64,000 nt of DNA from Clostridium sp. UBA701 (GTDB taxonomy: Bacteria > Bacillota > Clostridia > Clostridiales > Clostridiaceae): the NCBI GenBank assembly GCA_002298125.1, contig DBMJ01000015.1:186001-250000 (forward strand), given 5' to 3'. This document shows positions 26,419-35,206 of the stretch, one piece after another (within the stretch, counting starts at the first letter, position 1; each line of letters starts with the position of its first letter). Both the position numbers and the translations under genes were made by a program. Under the pieces are notes generated by a model. The model was given only the letters and a program-made list of their open reading frames with translations, was not told the origin of the DNA and searched no databases.

Positions 26419-27804
26419 CTATCCTTGAATTTCTTCAATAATCAAAGAATTACTATTATAAATGTTTTTAGTCTTATACATAATTATACTAAGTATGCAT
26501 CTTACAACTAAATCTATGCCCATTATCATCCATAACATAACTATTGTAGAATTAAAATTATATGCCACAAACGCTGAAAAGACAACCCTAATTCCCCATA
26601 GTCCAGTCATGGCAATATACATGGGTACCTTTGTATAACCTGCTCCTCTTAAGGCTCCATTTAGTACTCCGGATATATTTTGAGGAAACTGTACTACACC
26701 CATGATAACTAAGTATATAGCACCAAGTTTAATTACATCCCCATTAGGAGTTAAAAGCCCAAGGATGAATTTAGGAAACAAAATCAACACTCCACCAGTA
26801 AAGGCTGTTACTATTAAGGAGCCCTTCATAATTTCTCTTAGGTATATCCTTGCCAAATCCTTGTCTTTTGCACCTAATGCCTGACCAATGAAGGCTGTAG
26901 CCGCTACAGTAAAACCTACTGCAGGCATATAGGATATAGATTCTGCCTGGAGCCCATACTGATGTGCTGCTAGTGGTATTTCCCCAAAACTTAATATAAT
27001 TTTAGTTAGAATAATTGCAGCAACCTGCCAGCATATAGATTCAAGTGCACTTGGGATACCAACTCTATATATACTGCAAATTTCTTTTGCATCAATATGA
27101 AAGAAACTTCTATTAAGCAATTTCCCAAGAATACCAGAGGAGTTGAACAGTACATAAAGACCAATTACCGCACCTAGCGCCTGTGCCATAACTAAGCCTA
27201 ATGCCGCACCCCTAATTCCCATGGCTGGTACTCCAAACAATCCAAAGAGGAATATACCGCTAAAGACTACATTTGCAAAATTCATTATAAGAGCTATTAG
27301 CATAGGGGTTTTTGCATTTCCCATACCCTGTAATACCCCTGCCACTATCAACATTATTGCCATAAATGGTAGTCCCCATGATACCATTTTTAAATAGGCA
27401 GAAGCACTTGCAAATATACCTTCAGGAGCCTTAAAGAATTTTAAGAATAAATCTCCCTTCCAATATACTAGCTGCTGTAGAAAAATAACCAGTATTATGG
27501 TGGATAATAGTGTCTGTTGGATAACTTTCTTTAGCTTTTTAATGTTTCCAGCACCATAAGCCTGAGCTACAAAAACCGAGGCCCCTGTAGTTACGCCCTT
27601 GATTAGTGCCCAAATTAGCTGAGTTATTCTAGTACCTAATCCTATGGCACCAGCTGCCACAATTGGATTGTCCAATCTTCCTATGAGAGCCATAGAAACA
27701 AAACCTGCAGTCATCTGCAGCATACTCTCAATGGTAATGGGTAAGATCATTTTATAAATTTTACTTCTAATTTCTTTCTTATTATAAACTAAAGTTTGCT
27801 CCAT
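26419..27804 (-). CDS. MATE-family multidrug/metabolite efflux transporter
   Basis: About 461 residues from ATG 27804, six bases after AGG; a start four codons upstream overlaps the ribosome binding site. Twelve membrane helices in two MatE halves are expected: the first begins KMILPITIESMLQMTAG and GASVFVAQAYGAGN, the second VGIPSALESICWQ and AATAFIGQALGAKD. Family members export cationic drugs or metabolites using Na+ or H+. The substrate is unknown. It is monocistronic. Confidence 0.92.
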   Translation of the reverse strand: MEQTLVYNKKEIRSKIYKMILPITIESMLQMTAGFVSMALIGRLDNPIVAAGAIGLGTRITQLIWALIKGVTTGASVFVAQAYGAGNIKKLKKVIQQTLLSTIILVIFLQQLVYWKGDLFLKFFKAPEGIFASASAYLKMVSWGLPFMAIMLIVAGVLQGMGNAKTPMLIALIMNFANVVFSGIFLFGLFGVPAMGIRGAALGLVMAQALGAVIGLYVLFNSSGILGKLLNRSFFHIDAKEICSIYRVGIPSALESICWQVAAIILTKIILSFGEIPLAAHQYGLQAESISYMPAVGFTVAATAFIGQALGAKDKDLARIYLREIMKGSLIVTAFTGGVLILFPKFILGLLTPNGDVIKLGAIYLVIMGVVQFPQNISGVLNGALRGAGYTKVPMYIAMTGLWGIRVVFSAFVAYNFNSTIVMLWMIMGIDLVVRCILSIIMYKTKNIYNSNSLIIEEIQG

Positions 27805-27958
27805 ATTTAACCTCATATTATTAGAATTTTAGCACATTTGTATTATATCATGAAATAGCTTATTACCCAATTAAATATTAAATCAGCATTGCTATTTTCC
27901 ATATATTGTAATATCATTATATGTGTTATGATATTTGGTAAATATAGGGAGTGTTAAT

Positions 27959-28348
27959 ATGAGTTGTTTGACCTGTACCATGTTCTGTGTTGTAACTATA
28001 ACAATAAGCATGCTTGTGGCAATGAAAGTAATATCTAAGAGAAGTATGCTGCGCTTTTTAAAACAAAAGTACTATTTTTCCCTAATAAGTTGTGTATTTG
28101 CTTTGATACTTAGTTTAATTTCTCTGGTTTCTGTGCTAAGTTCAATACTCAAATATCTTATGGTAATACTAAATGTCTATTGGTGGAACAGTATTCCTGA
28201 TGTATATTTACTAAATGTATCCTCCTATGCTCATTATTCATCTGTCATAGGTGTTTTAGTTATGTTTTTCTCTATAATTTCTTACCTTCACCTCAAGCAA
28301 AGCATAACTAGGGAACTTATTAAACAGAACCGGCTTTGGGAAGCTTGA
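27959..28348 (+). CDS. Hypothetical membrane protein
   Basis: A 129-residue protein starting at ATG 27959 behind AGGGAGTG; a longer frame from 27935 has no ribosome binding site. It shows three hydrophobic segments: residues about 2-20, 38-70, and 90-112. It has CLTCTMFC near the start and a basic C-terminus. No family was recognised. It is a lone plus-strand gene between the MATE and YitT genes, and membrane location is the only supported statement. Confidence 0.65.
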   Translation: MSCLTCTMFCVVTITISMLVAMKVISKRSMLRFLKQKYYFSLISCVFALILSLISLVSVLSSILKYLMVILNVYWWNSIPDVYLLNVSSYAHYSSVIGVLVMFFSIISYLHLKQSITRELIKQNRLWEA

Positions 28349-28357
28349 ATTTAATGC

Positions 28358-29233
28358 CTACATAGAAATGCTTTGCCTAAACTTACCTAGTATATCATTT
28401 ACATCTGAAACTGCAACAAAAGCTTCGGGCTCAATTTCCTTCACTACATTCTTTAATTTATTTAGCTCATTTTTCTGTATTACTACATATAAAATAATTT
28501 TTTTAGTTTTTGAAAACCCCCCCTCTGCTTCTATTTTTGTTACGCCTCTTTGTATAGAAGTTGTAATTTCCTCCATAATAGCCTCACCATTATCACAGAT
28601 TATTAAGCATTGCTTTGATGAGGATATACCCTCTTGTATTGCATCTAATGCCTTTGTCCTTATAAAACTCATAACCAAAGCATATAGGATGGACGGAATT
28701 CCAAAAACATAGGCTACCATAAGATATACTAAAAAATCCTGTACTAAAAGTAAGTTTGATAATCTTAGTGTAGGAAACTTATAGCTAAGTATCTTTGCAA
28801 GTATATCTAATCCCCCCGTAGATCCGCCTCCCATAAATATTAATGCAACACCAGCTCCGAATATAACGCCGCAGAATATAGCTGCCAATAGAACATCGTC
28901 AAAAATTCTAAGATTAAAGCTGGTATTTAGATAATCTATCAAAACAGAGGTAAATATTACTACAAAGCCGCTCCTAATGGCAAATTTCCTTCCTATAAGC
29001 TTAAATCCAAAAAGAAATAACGGGATGTTAATAAGTATAGAAATCAACCCAACTCTTACGCCTAAGAGTTTATTTAGAGACATAGCTATGCCAGTGACTC
29101 CACCTACTCCAATCTTAAAAGGAATTAAAAAACCAGAAATAGCAAAGGAAAAAAGTATACTCCCGGCAATTATCAAAACATATTCTTTAATTGTTTTGCT
29201 TATACTACTACTGATTAAGCCTTTGTGCTGCAT
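28358..29233 (-). CDS. YitT-family membrane protein (DUF161/DUF2179)
   Basis: About 291 residues from ATG 29233, eight bases after AAGGAGGA; a GTG two codons upstream is too close to that site. Five or six membrane helices occupy residues about 18-195, with GGVTGIAMSLNKLLG and MGGGSTGGLDILAKI typical of the YitT domain. A cytosolic DUF2179 domain (about 210-285) follows, related to PII-like folds. The molecular function of the family is unknown. It is monocistronic. Confidence 0.9.
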   Translation of the reverse strand: MQHKGLISSSISKTIKEYVLIIAGSILFSFAISGFLIPFKIGVGGVTGIAMSLNKLLGVRVGLISILINIPLFLFGFKLIGRKFAIRSGFVVIFTSVLIDYLNTSFNLRIFDDVLLAAIFCGVIFGAGVALIFMGGGSTGGLDILAKILSYKFPTLRLSNLLLVQDFLVYLMVAYVFGIPSILYALVMSFIRTKALDAIQEGISSSKQCLIICDNGEAIMEEITTSIQRGVTKIEAEGGFSKTKKIILYVVIQKNELNKLKNVVKEIEPEAFVAVSDVNDILGKFRQSISM

Positions 29234-29421
29234 ATGCACTTCCTCCTTAAATACAATTTACAATACATTATAAATTATATAATACTTTCATAGAGAAATA
29301 TCAAATACAGAAAATATTCACAATTCCTTAAAATCAAATTCACACATAGTTTTATCCTTACATGTTATAATTATGAAAAATAAATGGATAATAGTAATAA
29401 AGACTAGGAGGTATGAAATAT

Positions 29422-29583
29422 ATGAAAAATTATGTTTGCAACGTATGTGGTTACGTTTATGATCCCAAGGAGGGCGACCCAGATAATGGTATAAATCCAG
29501 GTACTGCTTTCGAAGACATTCCTGATGATTGGGTTTGTCCCGTATGTGGAGTATCAAAAGAGGAATTTGAACCAGAGGAATAG
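29422..29583 (+). CDS. Rubredoxin
   Basis: A 53-residue electron carrier starting MKNYVCNVCGYVYDP. The single iron is held by two CxxC pairs: C6/C9 (CNVCG) and C39/C42 (CPVCG), with the typical DDWVCPVC second knuckle. It serves oxygen or peroxide detoxification by rubrerythrins and flavodiiron proteins in clostridia. AGGAGG lies ten bases before ATG 29422; an in-frame ATG at 29413 is too close. It is monocistronic with its own terminator. Confidence 0.95.
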   Translation: MKNYVCNVCGYVYDPKEGDPDNGINPGTAFEDIPDDWVCPVCGVSKEEFEPEE

Positions 29584-29617
29584 GCATTATAAACCAAGTA
29601 TATATCCCCTTATCACT

Positions 29618-29652
29618 ATGAGCTCTTATCTTTATTAGAGCTCATTTATTTT
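29618..29652 (+). terminator. Terminator after rubredoxin
   Basis: ATGAGCTCT/AGAGCTCAT stem followed by TTATTTTT. Confidence 0.8.
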
Positions 29653-29659
29653 TGGTGAA

Positions 29660-29703
29660 AAAATTAAAAGGCGACCTATTTTATTTAATATAGGCCACCT
29701 TAT
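29660..29703 (-). terminator. Terminator after the Gate-domain protein gene
   Basis: Stem of AAGGTGGCCTAT with ATAGGTCGCCTT, allowing G-U pairs, followed on the minus strand by TTAATTTTTT. Confidence 0.65.
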
Positions 29704-29737
29704 AAAATCCGAATTTAATGAAGCTATGTTATAAATT

Positions 29738-30892
29738 CTATAAAAGCAAATACAGAAAATGTGCAGATATACCTGCTGCTAGTCCACCTATGGTATGACT
29801 TAATATAGCATGTCCAGTTAATTTTCTGCAGCCTAGTGCATCCATCATGGCTACGTGAGTACTTAGATATCCGCTCCAGCACATACCCATAGCTGTAAAA
29901 ACAGCAATTTCATTTCCACCCACTATTCCTCTTTTAATAAAATCAGGAACCAAACTTATTGCAGCTCCAACTGAGCCAAGAGAAGTTATTGGAAATGCTA
30001 AGGCTTGTGGGTTTTGGAAACCAAAAAGAGGTTCTATAACAAAGGTTATTTTGCTTCCAAGCCAAGGTAAAAATGCAACTCCTTCAAAAGCTGCACCAGT
30101 ATATTGTCCAGTAGTTGAAGGTCCATTGGTTAAAAGCAGCACCAATGTACAAATAATAAGTACTCCAGGAATAATGGAAAAGCCAAGCTCGACTCCTGCT
30201 TTTCCACCTTCTAGCATGGCCTCAAGTATTCTTCCCGCAGTGCCTCCTGATCTAACCTCCCTGTAATTCATGATATCAATACCCTTATCTTCTGTTATAA
30301 TTGCCATTTCCTCTGTTCCATATACTTTTTTAGTTTTAATCTGCATTAATCTTACACTTACTATACTTCCTATTACTGCTCCAATATTTCCGATGAGAGC
30401 TGCCTTTATAAAATTTTCTCCTGCAGGTGCTTTTTGAGCCATCATAAAGGTAGTGACAATAAGTCCCATTCCATAAGCTGTACCTATATTGGTTAGTGAC
30501 GGAATTTGATATTTTTTAAAATAACGTGAAAACCCCTTGTCCTTAGCTAAAGTGATTATGGCAGGGTTGTCTGACATATATGTAGTAATAATACCTAGTG
30601 TAGCTGCACCAGGCAAGTCATAAATAGGCTTCATAAGTGGTGACAATATTTTGTTGATCAAAGCTACAACCCCAAATTCTGAAAGTAGCGCTCCTATTGC
30701 ACCTGCAACAACTGCAATAGCCATGATAAAAAATACTGTATCTAAGAGTAAAGAATGAGCAGTTTTCATCAAAGTATTAAACATGTTTACTGTGCCCATA
30801 GTACTACATAGAAAATAAAAAAATCCAACAAAAAATAAAAGAAAAATAAAACTTTCTACCCCAATAGCTTTTTTTACCTTTCTCTGCTCCAT
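29738..30892 (-). CDS. Nucleoside-recognition (Gate) domain membrane protein
   Basis: A 384-residue polytopic membrane protein with about nine to ten helices and two Gate-like segments (GAIGALLSEFGVVALINKIL; GYLSTHVAMMDALGCRKL). It resembles the uncharacterised clostridial proteins annotated as a CD0519/CD1768-type family. The charged loop at about 190-225 is cytosolic. Gate domains occur in nucleoside transporters, FeoB and the spore SpmA/B proteins, so transport of a small solute is likely, but the substrate is unknown. The ATG follows GAGGAGG. It has an operator-like inverted repeat at its promoter. Confidence 0.8.
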   Translation of the reverse strand: MEQRKVKKAIGVESFIFLLFFVGFFYFLCSTMGTVNMFNTLMKTAHSLLLDTVFFIMAIAVVAGAIGALLSEFGVVALINKILSPLMKPIYDLPGAATLGIITTYMSDNPAIITLAKDKGFSRYFKKYQIPSLTNIGTAYGMGLIVTTFMMAQKAPAGENFIKAALIGNIGAVIGSIVSVRLMQIKTKKVYGTEEMAIITEDKGIDIMNYREVRSGGTAGRILEAMLEGGKAGVELGFSIIPGVLIICTLVLLLTNGPSTTGQYTGAAFEGVAFLPWLGSKITFVIEPLFGFQNPQALAFPITSLGSVGAAISLVPDFIKRGIVGGNEIAVFTAMGMCWSGYLSTHVAMMDALGCRKLTGHAILSHTIGGLAAGISAHFLYLLL

Positions 30893-30933
30893 AAACAGCC
30901 TCCTCGTATTTTGGTTTTAATCACAACAAATGA

Positions 30934-30960
30934 ATTATATCACTATTTGACAAGATAGTG
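30934..30960 (-). promoter_or_regulatory. -10 box and adjoining inverted repeat before the Gate-domain gene
   Basis: On the minus strand TATAAT lies at 30939-30934. The perfect inverted repeat CACTAT-N8-ATAGTG (30941-30960) covers the spacer and part of the -35 position, as a repressor site would. Confidence 0.5.
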
Positions 30961-31151
30961 AATATTATTTGGTAAAAATGTAAATACTACTTTTTATTTA
31001 TTTTATAGTAATTTTTTTATACATTTTTATCCTGTTATGCTTGCCTTTTCTTATAATGCTTGTCATTTCTTCTATTTCATATAATTTTATAGTGTATTTT
31101 TCTTCATACCGGACAAACTTATAATACCAAACAAAAAAGGAGGAGTTAAAT

Positions 31152-31343
31152 ATGTCAAAGACATTAGTACCAGGAGCAAAACAGGGTTTGAGTAAGTTTA
31201 AGTATGAAGTAGCTAATCAGATAGGAGTTCAAGCACCTAATAGTGGATATTGGGGAGAAATGACTTCTAGAGAATGTGGTTCTGTTGGTGGAGAAATGGT
31301 TAAGAGAATGGTTGAGCAGTACGAAAACAGCATTAACAAATAA
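31152..31343 (+). CDS. Small acid-soluble spore protein, alpha/beta type
   Basis: A 63-residue DNA-binding spore protein that coats and protects the chromosome in dormant spores. It carries the GPR protease cleavage region KYEVANQIGV and the second conserved block GYWGEMTSRECGSVGGEMVKRMV. It is expected to be made in the forespore under sigma-G; no confident sigma-G promoter was assigned by eye. The ATG follows AAGGAGGAG. It establishes that the organism forms endospores. Confidence 0.95.
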   Translation: MSKTLVPGAKQGLSKFKYEVANQIGVQAPNSGYWGEMTSRECGSVGGEMVKRMVEQYENSINK

Positions 31344-31350
31344 TTTCACA

Positions 31351-31378
31351 AGGAGAGGCTAAGGCCTCTCCTTTTTTT
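31351..31378 (+). terminator. Terminator after the SASP gene
   Basis: AGGAGAGGC/GCCTCTCCT with a four-base loop and a run of seven Ts. Confidence 0.92.
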
Positions 31379-31382
31379 ACAA

Positions 31383-31417
31383 AAAATTAAAAAGCACAGT
31401 TATATTTCTGTGCTTTT
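31383..31417 (-). terminator. Terminator after tRNA-Ala
   Basis: AAAAGCACAG/CTGTGCTTTT hairpin followed on the minus strand by TTAATTTTTT. Confidence 0.88.
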
Positions 31418-31419
31418 CT

Positions 31420-31495
31420 TGGTGGAGATAATGGGACTCGAACCCACGACCCCTTGAATGCCATTCAAGTACTCTCCCAGCTGAGCTACATCCCC
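31420..31495 (-). tRNA. tRNA-Ala (anticodon GGC)
   Basis: A complete 76-nt cloverleaf with encoded CCA. The acceptor stem begins GGGGATG and contains the G3-U70 wobble pair, the alanine identity element. The anticodon stem CTTGA/TCAAG encloses the loop ATGGCAT with anticodon GGC, and the T arm has GGTTCGAGTCC. A perfect promoter and a terminator flank it, so it is a single-gene transcript. Confidence 0.97.
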
Positions 31496-31510
31496 TCAAT
31501 TACATATGTT

Positions 31511-31539
31511 ATTATAAATGCTTTTTGGAGATTTGTAAA
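31511..31539 (-). promoter_or_regulatory. Promoter of tRNA-Ala
   Basis: TTTACA (31539-31534) and TATAAT (31516-31511) are 17 bp apart on the minus strand, 16 bp before the mature 5' end. Confidence 0.85.
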
Positions 31540-31567
31540 TATGTTTTTTACTTGGGAGAAATATTTC

Positions 31568-31786
31568 TTACTCTTCTGATAGCTTTATAGCAGAACCAGG
31601 ACATTGAAAAGCTATGTTTTCCGCTTCCTTTAACAGTATTCCTGATACCACTTCTGTCTGGCACTTTGCTGTCTTGTTTTCGCCCATGATAAATAATTGT
31701 GTGCAAAGCCTTATGCAAAGCCCACAACCTATACATTTTGAAGCATCTATCCTGATTGCTTTCTTGTTAACCTCAAACTCATTCAT
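31568..31786 (-). CDS. Small ferredoxin, single 4Fe-4S cluster
   Basis: 72 residues from ATG 31786, seven bases after GGAGG; the longer frame from 31810 has no ribosome binding site. The first cysteine group is CIGCGLCIRLC and the last is in FQCPGSA, the pattern of monocluster ferredoxins in which CxxCxxC near the N-terminus and a distal CP bind one 4Fe-4S cluster. A further cysteine in AKCQTE may be structural. It is an electron carrier with unknown partner, downstream of the MFS gene by 39 bp. Confidence 0.87.
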   Translation of the reverse strand: MNEFEVNKKAIRIDASKCIGCGLCIRLCTQLFIMGENKTAKCQTEVVSGILLKEAENIAFQCPGSAIKLSEE

Positions 31787-31825
31787 CGCAATACCTCCTA
31801 AAGAACTCATTATTTATAAAAAGTA

Positions 31826-33145
31826 TTATACTTTAAACGCATTTTCTCTAGCTGCAGCTCTTTTTTTAAATATAAATAGCATCATCAAAAGCCATGCTAA
31901 GCAAATTACTCCACTGTAGATAAATGCTCTTGAAGCTCCACTGCTGCTAGCTACTGTGCCTGAAAATAGACTTCCTATGGGGGTGCTTCCAGCAAAGACT
32001 AAGGAATACACACTCATAACTCTTCCTCTATATTCATCACTGGAGTTAATTTGTAAAGTAGAATTAGCAGTTGTACTAAAAAAAATATTAAAAATGCCTG
32101 TCATAAAAAGAGAGAAGGCAGTTAATATATAGTTTCTAGTAATACCCGTTAATATAAGAAAAATTGATATAGAAAGAGTACTTAGAAGCAAAAGCTTTTT
32201 TTTAGGTCCTCTCTTACTTTTCATAGAAGCTGTTAATGCCCCTATTAGGGAGCCAAGACCAAGTGCAGACATTAAAAAGCCATAGATTTTTTCTTGCTGA
32301 TGTAATATGTTTTTTGTAAATACAGGAATTAATACATTATAGTTAAAAGCAAAGCATCCCATAATAAGTACTAATAAAAGGGTTTGAATTAGTACTTTAT
32401 TATCCTTAATGTATGTAAGTCCATCCCATATTTCCTTTAAAATACTGCAGTTCTGCTGCTTCTTCCTTACATAGCCTGTTGTTTTAATATTTATTAGCCC
32501 TATTATTACTGCTATAAAGCTTACACCATTAAAGAAAAAACACCAGCCTGGGCCAAAGTATGCCATGAATATAGCACCTATTGAGGGTCCTAAAATCCTT
32601 GCCAGATTGAAAATAGCTGAGTTTAAAGCTATTGCATTCATTAAGTCATCTTTGCCAGCTACTTCTATGGTGAAAGACTGCCTGGTTGGCATGTCTAGGC
32701 AATTTGTTATACCTAGGATTAGTGCAAAAAACAATATATATTCATAGCGTATTCTATGTGATAAAACAAGATAGGATAAAGAAAATGCCAATAGCATTGA
32801 TGTGGTTTGAGTAAATAACAATATCTTCTTTTTGGGAAACCTATCTACCACTACACCAGCAAATAGGGAAAATATGGTAATAGGTAGGAATTGAATAGTG
32901 CTTACAAGCCCTAAGAGCTTAGGGGAATCCGTTAAAGATAATACCAGCCAGGATTGACCTATATTTTGCATCCAAGTTCCTATTAAGGATACACACTGCC
33001 CAATCCAAAAATATCTGAAATTTTTATTTGTAAGAGCATGAAAATTGTTGTTAACTGATCTATTTAGAGCATTAACAGCAGCATGCTTTAACCTAGTGCT
33101 GTAGCTTACTTCCCTATTTAGCATCTTACGTGTATCTCTTGCCAA
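31826..33145 (-). CDS. MFS transporter (EntS-like, MFS_3)
   Basis: A 439-residue exporter with about 12 membrane helices. The pattern is of the EntS/macrolide-efflux branch: NFRYFWIGQCVSLIGTWMQNIGQSWL near residue 45, the loop VVDRFPKKKILL between helices 2 and 3, and RGRVMSVYSLVFAGSTPIGSLFSG in helix 10-11. The substrate is unknown. The frame begins at a TTG (33145) after GGGGTG; an ATG seven codons later lacks a clear ribosome binding site. It is probably cotranscribed with the ferredoxin gene. Confidence 0.88.
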   Translation of the reverse strand: MARDTRKMLNREVSYSTRLKHAAVNALNRSVNNNFHALTNKNFRYFWIGQCVSLIGTWMQNIGQSWLVLSLTDSPKLLGLVSTIQFLPITIFSLFAGVVVDRFPKKKILLFTQTTSMLLAFSLSYLVLSHRIRYEYILFFALILGITNCLDMPTRQSFTIEVAGKDDLMNAIALNSAIFNLARILGPSIGAIFMAYFGPGWCFFFNGVSFIAVIIGLINIKTTGYVRKKQQNCSILKEIWDGLTYIKDNKVLIQTLLLVLIMGCFAFNYNVLIPVFTKNILHQQEKIYGFLMSALGLGSLIGALTASMKSKRGPKKKLLLLSTLSISIFLILTGITRNYILTAFSLFMTGIFNIFFSTTANSTLQINSSDEYRGRVMSVYSLVFAGSTPIGSLFSGTVASSSGASRAFIYSGVICLAWLLMMLFIFKKRAAARENAFKV

Positions 33146-33264
33146 TTACACCCCGCCCTTCGTTAATTGAACAAACCCCATTGTAAATAATTCGAATATT
33201 CTACGAACACTCTTAATGTAGCATAATATTTATTTATGTTCAAGGTGGAGTGTTTCTTTAAATA

Positions 33265-33306
33265 TATAAGTCCTAGAAATTGGTGATTCAAATTTCTAGG
33301 ACTTAT
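33265..33306 (-). terminator. Terminator after the small membrane protein gene
   Basis: TAAGTCCTAGAAATT pairs with AATTTCTAGGACTTA, a 14-15 bp stem. The T run is weak, so it may instead be a structured leader of the MFS gene. Confidence 0.6.
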
Positions 33307-33324
33307 TCTTAGATTTTAATAAGG

Positions 33325-33585
33325 TTACATTCCTCCTGCAGCACTTATGAGTCCTATAAGAGCACCCATAAATAAAAAGCTTAATACAATAGCTATAGCC
33401 ATATAAATTAGCTGTGCAATAGCAAAATTCTTTTTACTCTTTGGAGTACTACTGCTGCATGCCCAAACTATAAGCATTATTATGTTTACTAATGGTATGC
33501 ATAAAAGAAGTATAGTTACCATCCAATCTCCTATGGTTAATACCTTCTCCTGCTGTTGTACTGATGTCTGATATTCATTTTCCAT
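33325..33585 (-). CDS. Hypothetical small membrane protein
   Basis: 86 residues with a polar N-terminus, two membrane helices (about 17-43 and 54-80) joined by a serine/lysine-rich loop (SSSTPKSKKN), and a short glycine-rich tail. The GDWMVTILLLCIPLVNIIMLIVWA pattern is seen in small uncharacterised Firmicute membrane proteins. The ATG follows TTGGGGGTT. No function can be assigned. Confidence 0.72.
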   Translation of the reverse strand: MENEYQTSVQQQEKVLTIGDWMVTILLLCIPLVNIIMLIVWACSSSTPKSKKNFAIAQLIYMAIAIVLSFLFMGALIGLISAAGGM

Positions 33586-33666
33586 TATTTAACCCCCAAT
33601 TAATATATAAGATTTCAATTAATTATATTCGACATAAACCATAAATATCCTTTGGACATCTATATT

Positions 33667-34314
33667 TTATAGCATATTTATATTTAATATTTCCTTCAAA
33701 CTATTTACTACTAAATCTGCAGCAGAAAGGTCTTGATTTCCTGAATTTAGGTTCATATAACCTATACAACTCATATTTGCTGCTTTAGCAGCCATTACTC
33801 CATTGTAGGAATCCTCTATAACTAAACAGGAGGAAGGTTCAACTCCAAGCTTTTTTGCAGCTAATAAAAAAATATCAGGAGATGGTTTGCTCTCTGGTAC
33901 CATGTCACCAGTAACTAGAACAGAAAAATACTCATTAAGATGGAACATGTTCATCACTGCTTCTATAACCTCCATGGGAGAGGAGGAGGCAACAGCCATC
34001 TTTATGTTTGATGCCTTTAATTTTTCAAGCAGCTCTATAACTCCTTCTATGGGCTGAAGCTTGTCCTTAATTGAAACAAGATAAGTATAGTAGCTTTTTC
34101 TTAAATTCTCAGCTAGAACATCTACTTCTTGAGAAAGCTTATATTTTTCCTTTAGCTTGTTCCACATATAGTAGGAGCTGTTGCCGGTGAAACTAAAATA
34201 CTCCTCATCACTTATTACAAGATTTAACTCCTTAAATATTTTCATTTCTACATGATGGTAAAGAGGTTCACTATCTATAAGCACGCCATCCATGTCAAAA
34301 ATTACTGCTTTCAT
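33667..34314 (-). CDS. HAD hydrolase, beta-phosphoglucomutase-like
   Basis: 215 residues from ATG 34314, behind AAGGGGAG; the longer frame adds 32 residues with no ribosome binding site. Motif I is DMDGVLIDSE at the N-terminus (D8, D10 of the corrected protein), motif II is VASSSPMEVI, motif III is SKPSPDIFLLAAKKL, and motif IV is IEDSYNGVMAAKAA. The small helical cap of type C1 fits beta-phosphoglucomutase and related sugar-phosphate phosphatases. No sugar operon adjoins, so a phosphatase or house-cleaning role is equally possible. Confidence 0.88.
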   Translation of the reverse strand: MKAVIFDMDGVLIDSEPLYHHVEMKIFKELNLVISDEEYFSFTGNSSYYMWNKLKEKYKLSQEVDVLAENLRKSYYTYLVSIKDKLQPIEGVIELLEKLKASNIKMAVASSSPMEVIEAVMNMFHLNEYFSVLVTGDMVPESKPSPDIFLLAAKKLGVEPSSCLVIEDSYNGVMAAKAANMSCIGYMNLNSGNQDLSAADLVVNSLKEILNINML

Positions 34315-34432
34315 TTTTACACTCCCCTTTTCTTTTGTTATATATATATTATACAATATAAAAGTGAGTAATTTCATTTTACAATGTACTATTCTACTAT
34401 GCATAAACAATAAAAAACCAGGGAGGTAATGA

Positions 34433-35146
34433 ATGAATACTATATTATTCGATCTTGATGGTACACTATTGCCAATGGATATGAAGAAATTTGAAGAAAT
34501 CTATATCAACGAGCTTTGTGTGCATTTCTCCAATTTACTGCAGCCAAAGGTGTTGGTAAATGCACTATGGGCCTCTACAGAGGTAATGGTTAAAAATCTG
34601 GATTATCGATTAAACAAAGAAGTCTTTATGGAGGATTTTGCTAAAAGATTAGATGGTAAAATAGAAGACTATGAAAATCTATTCTATGATTTTTATGACA
34701 AAGGCTTCCTAAAACTTCAGCATGCCGTAGAGGACATTGAAGCAATAAGGGAAGCGGTGAAAGTATTAAAGGAAAAAGGCTACAATTTAGTAGTAGCTAC
34801 AAACCCTCTATTCCCTAGAAAGGCTATACTACATAGAATTAAATGGGCTGGTTTTCAGCCAGAAGACTTTACATATATAACTACCTTTGAAAATAGTCAT
34901 TACTGTAAGCCTCAAATAAAATATTATGAGGAGATATTAGATATCATAAAAAAAACCCCTTCTCAATGCATGATGGTAGGTAACGATGTACAGGAAGATA
35001 TGGTGGCAGGGAAAATTGGAATGAAGACCTTTCTAATAACAAATTATATTCTTCATCGAACTGGAGAAGAGATTTCATCAGATCACATAGGAAGCTACGA
35101 AGATTTTCTAAATTTGGCTAAACAACTACCTAATGTATGTAATTAA
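34433..35146 (+). CDS. HAD-superfamily hydrolase
   Basis: 237 residues with FDLDGTLLP (D7, D9), VVATNPLFP as motif II, CKPQIKYYEEIL for the lysine, and GNDVQEDMVAGKIGM as motif IV. It differs from the divergent HAD gene next to it in cap size and core, so the two are not recent duplicates. The ATG follows AGGGAGG. Substrate unknown. A strong terminator follows. Confidence 0.86.
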   Translation: MNTILFDLDGTLLPMDMKKFEEIYINELCVHFSNLLQPKVLVNALWASTEVMVKNLDYRLNKEVFMEDFAKRLDGKIEDYENLFYDFYDKGFLKLQHAVEDIEAIREAVKVLKEKGYNLVVATNPLFPRKAILHRIKWAGFQPEDFTYITTFENSHYCKPQIKYYEEILDIIKKTPSQCMMVGNDVQEDMVAGKIGMKTFLITNYILHRTGEEISSDHIGSYEDFLNLAKQLPNVCN

Positions 35147-35149
35147 ATC

Positions 35150-35186
35150 AAAGGGGACTGTATTGATTTTATACAGTCCCCTTTGT
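35150..35186 (+). terminator. Bidirectional terminator between HAD and desulfurase-like genes
   Basis: AAAGGGGACTGTA/TACAGTCCCCTTT, a perfect 13-bp stem between convergent genes. Confidence 0.9.
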
Positions 35187-35206
35187 ATATAAATAATACT
35201 TAGTCC

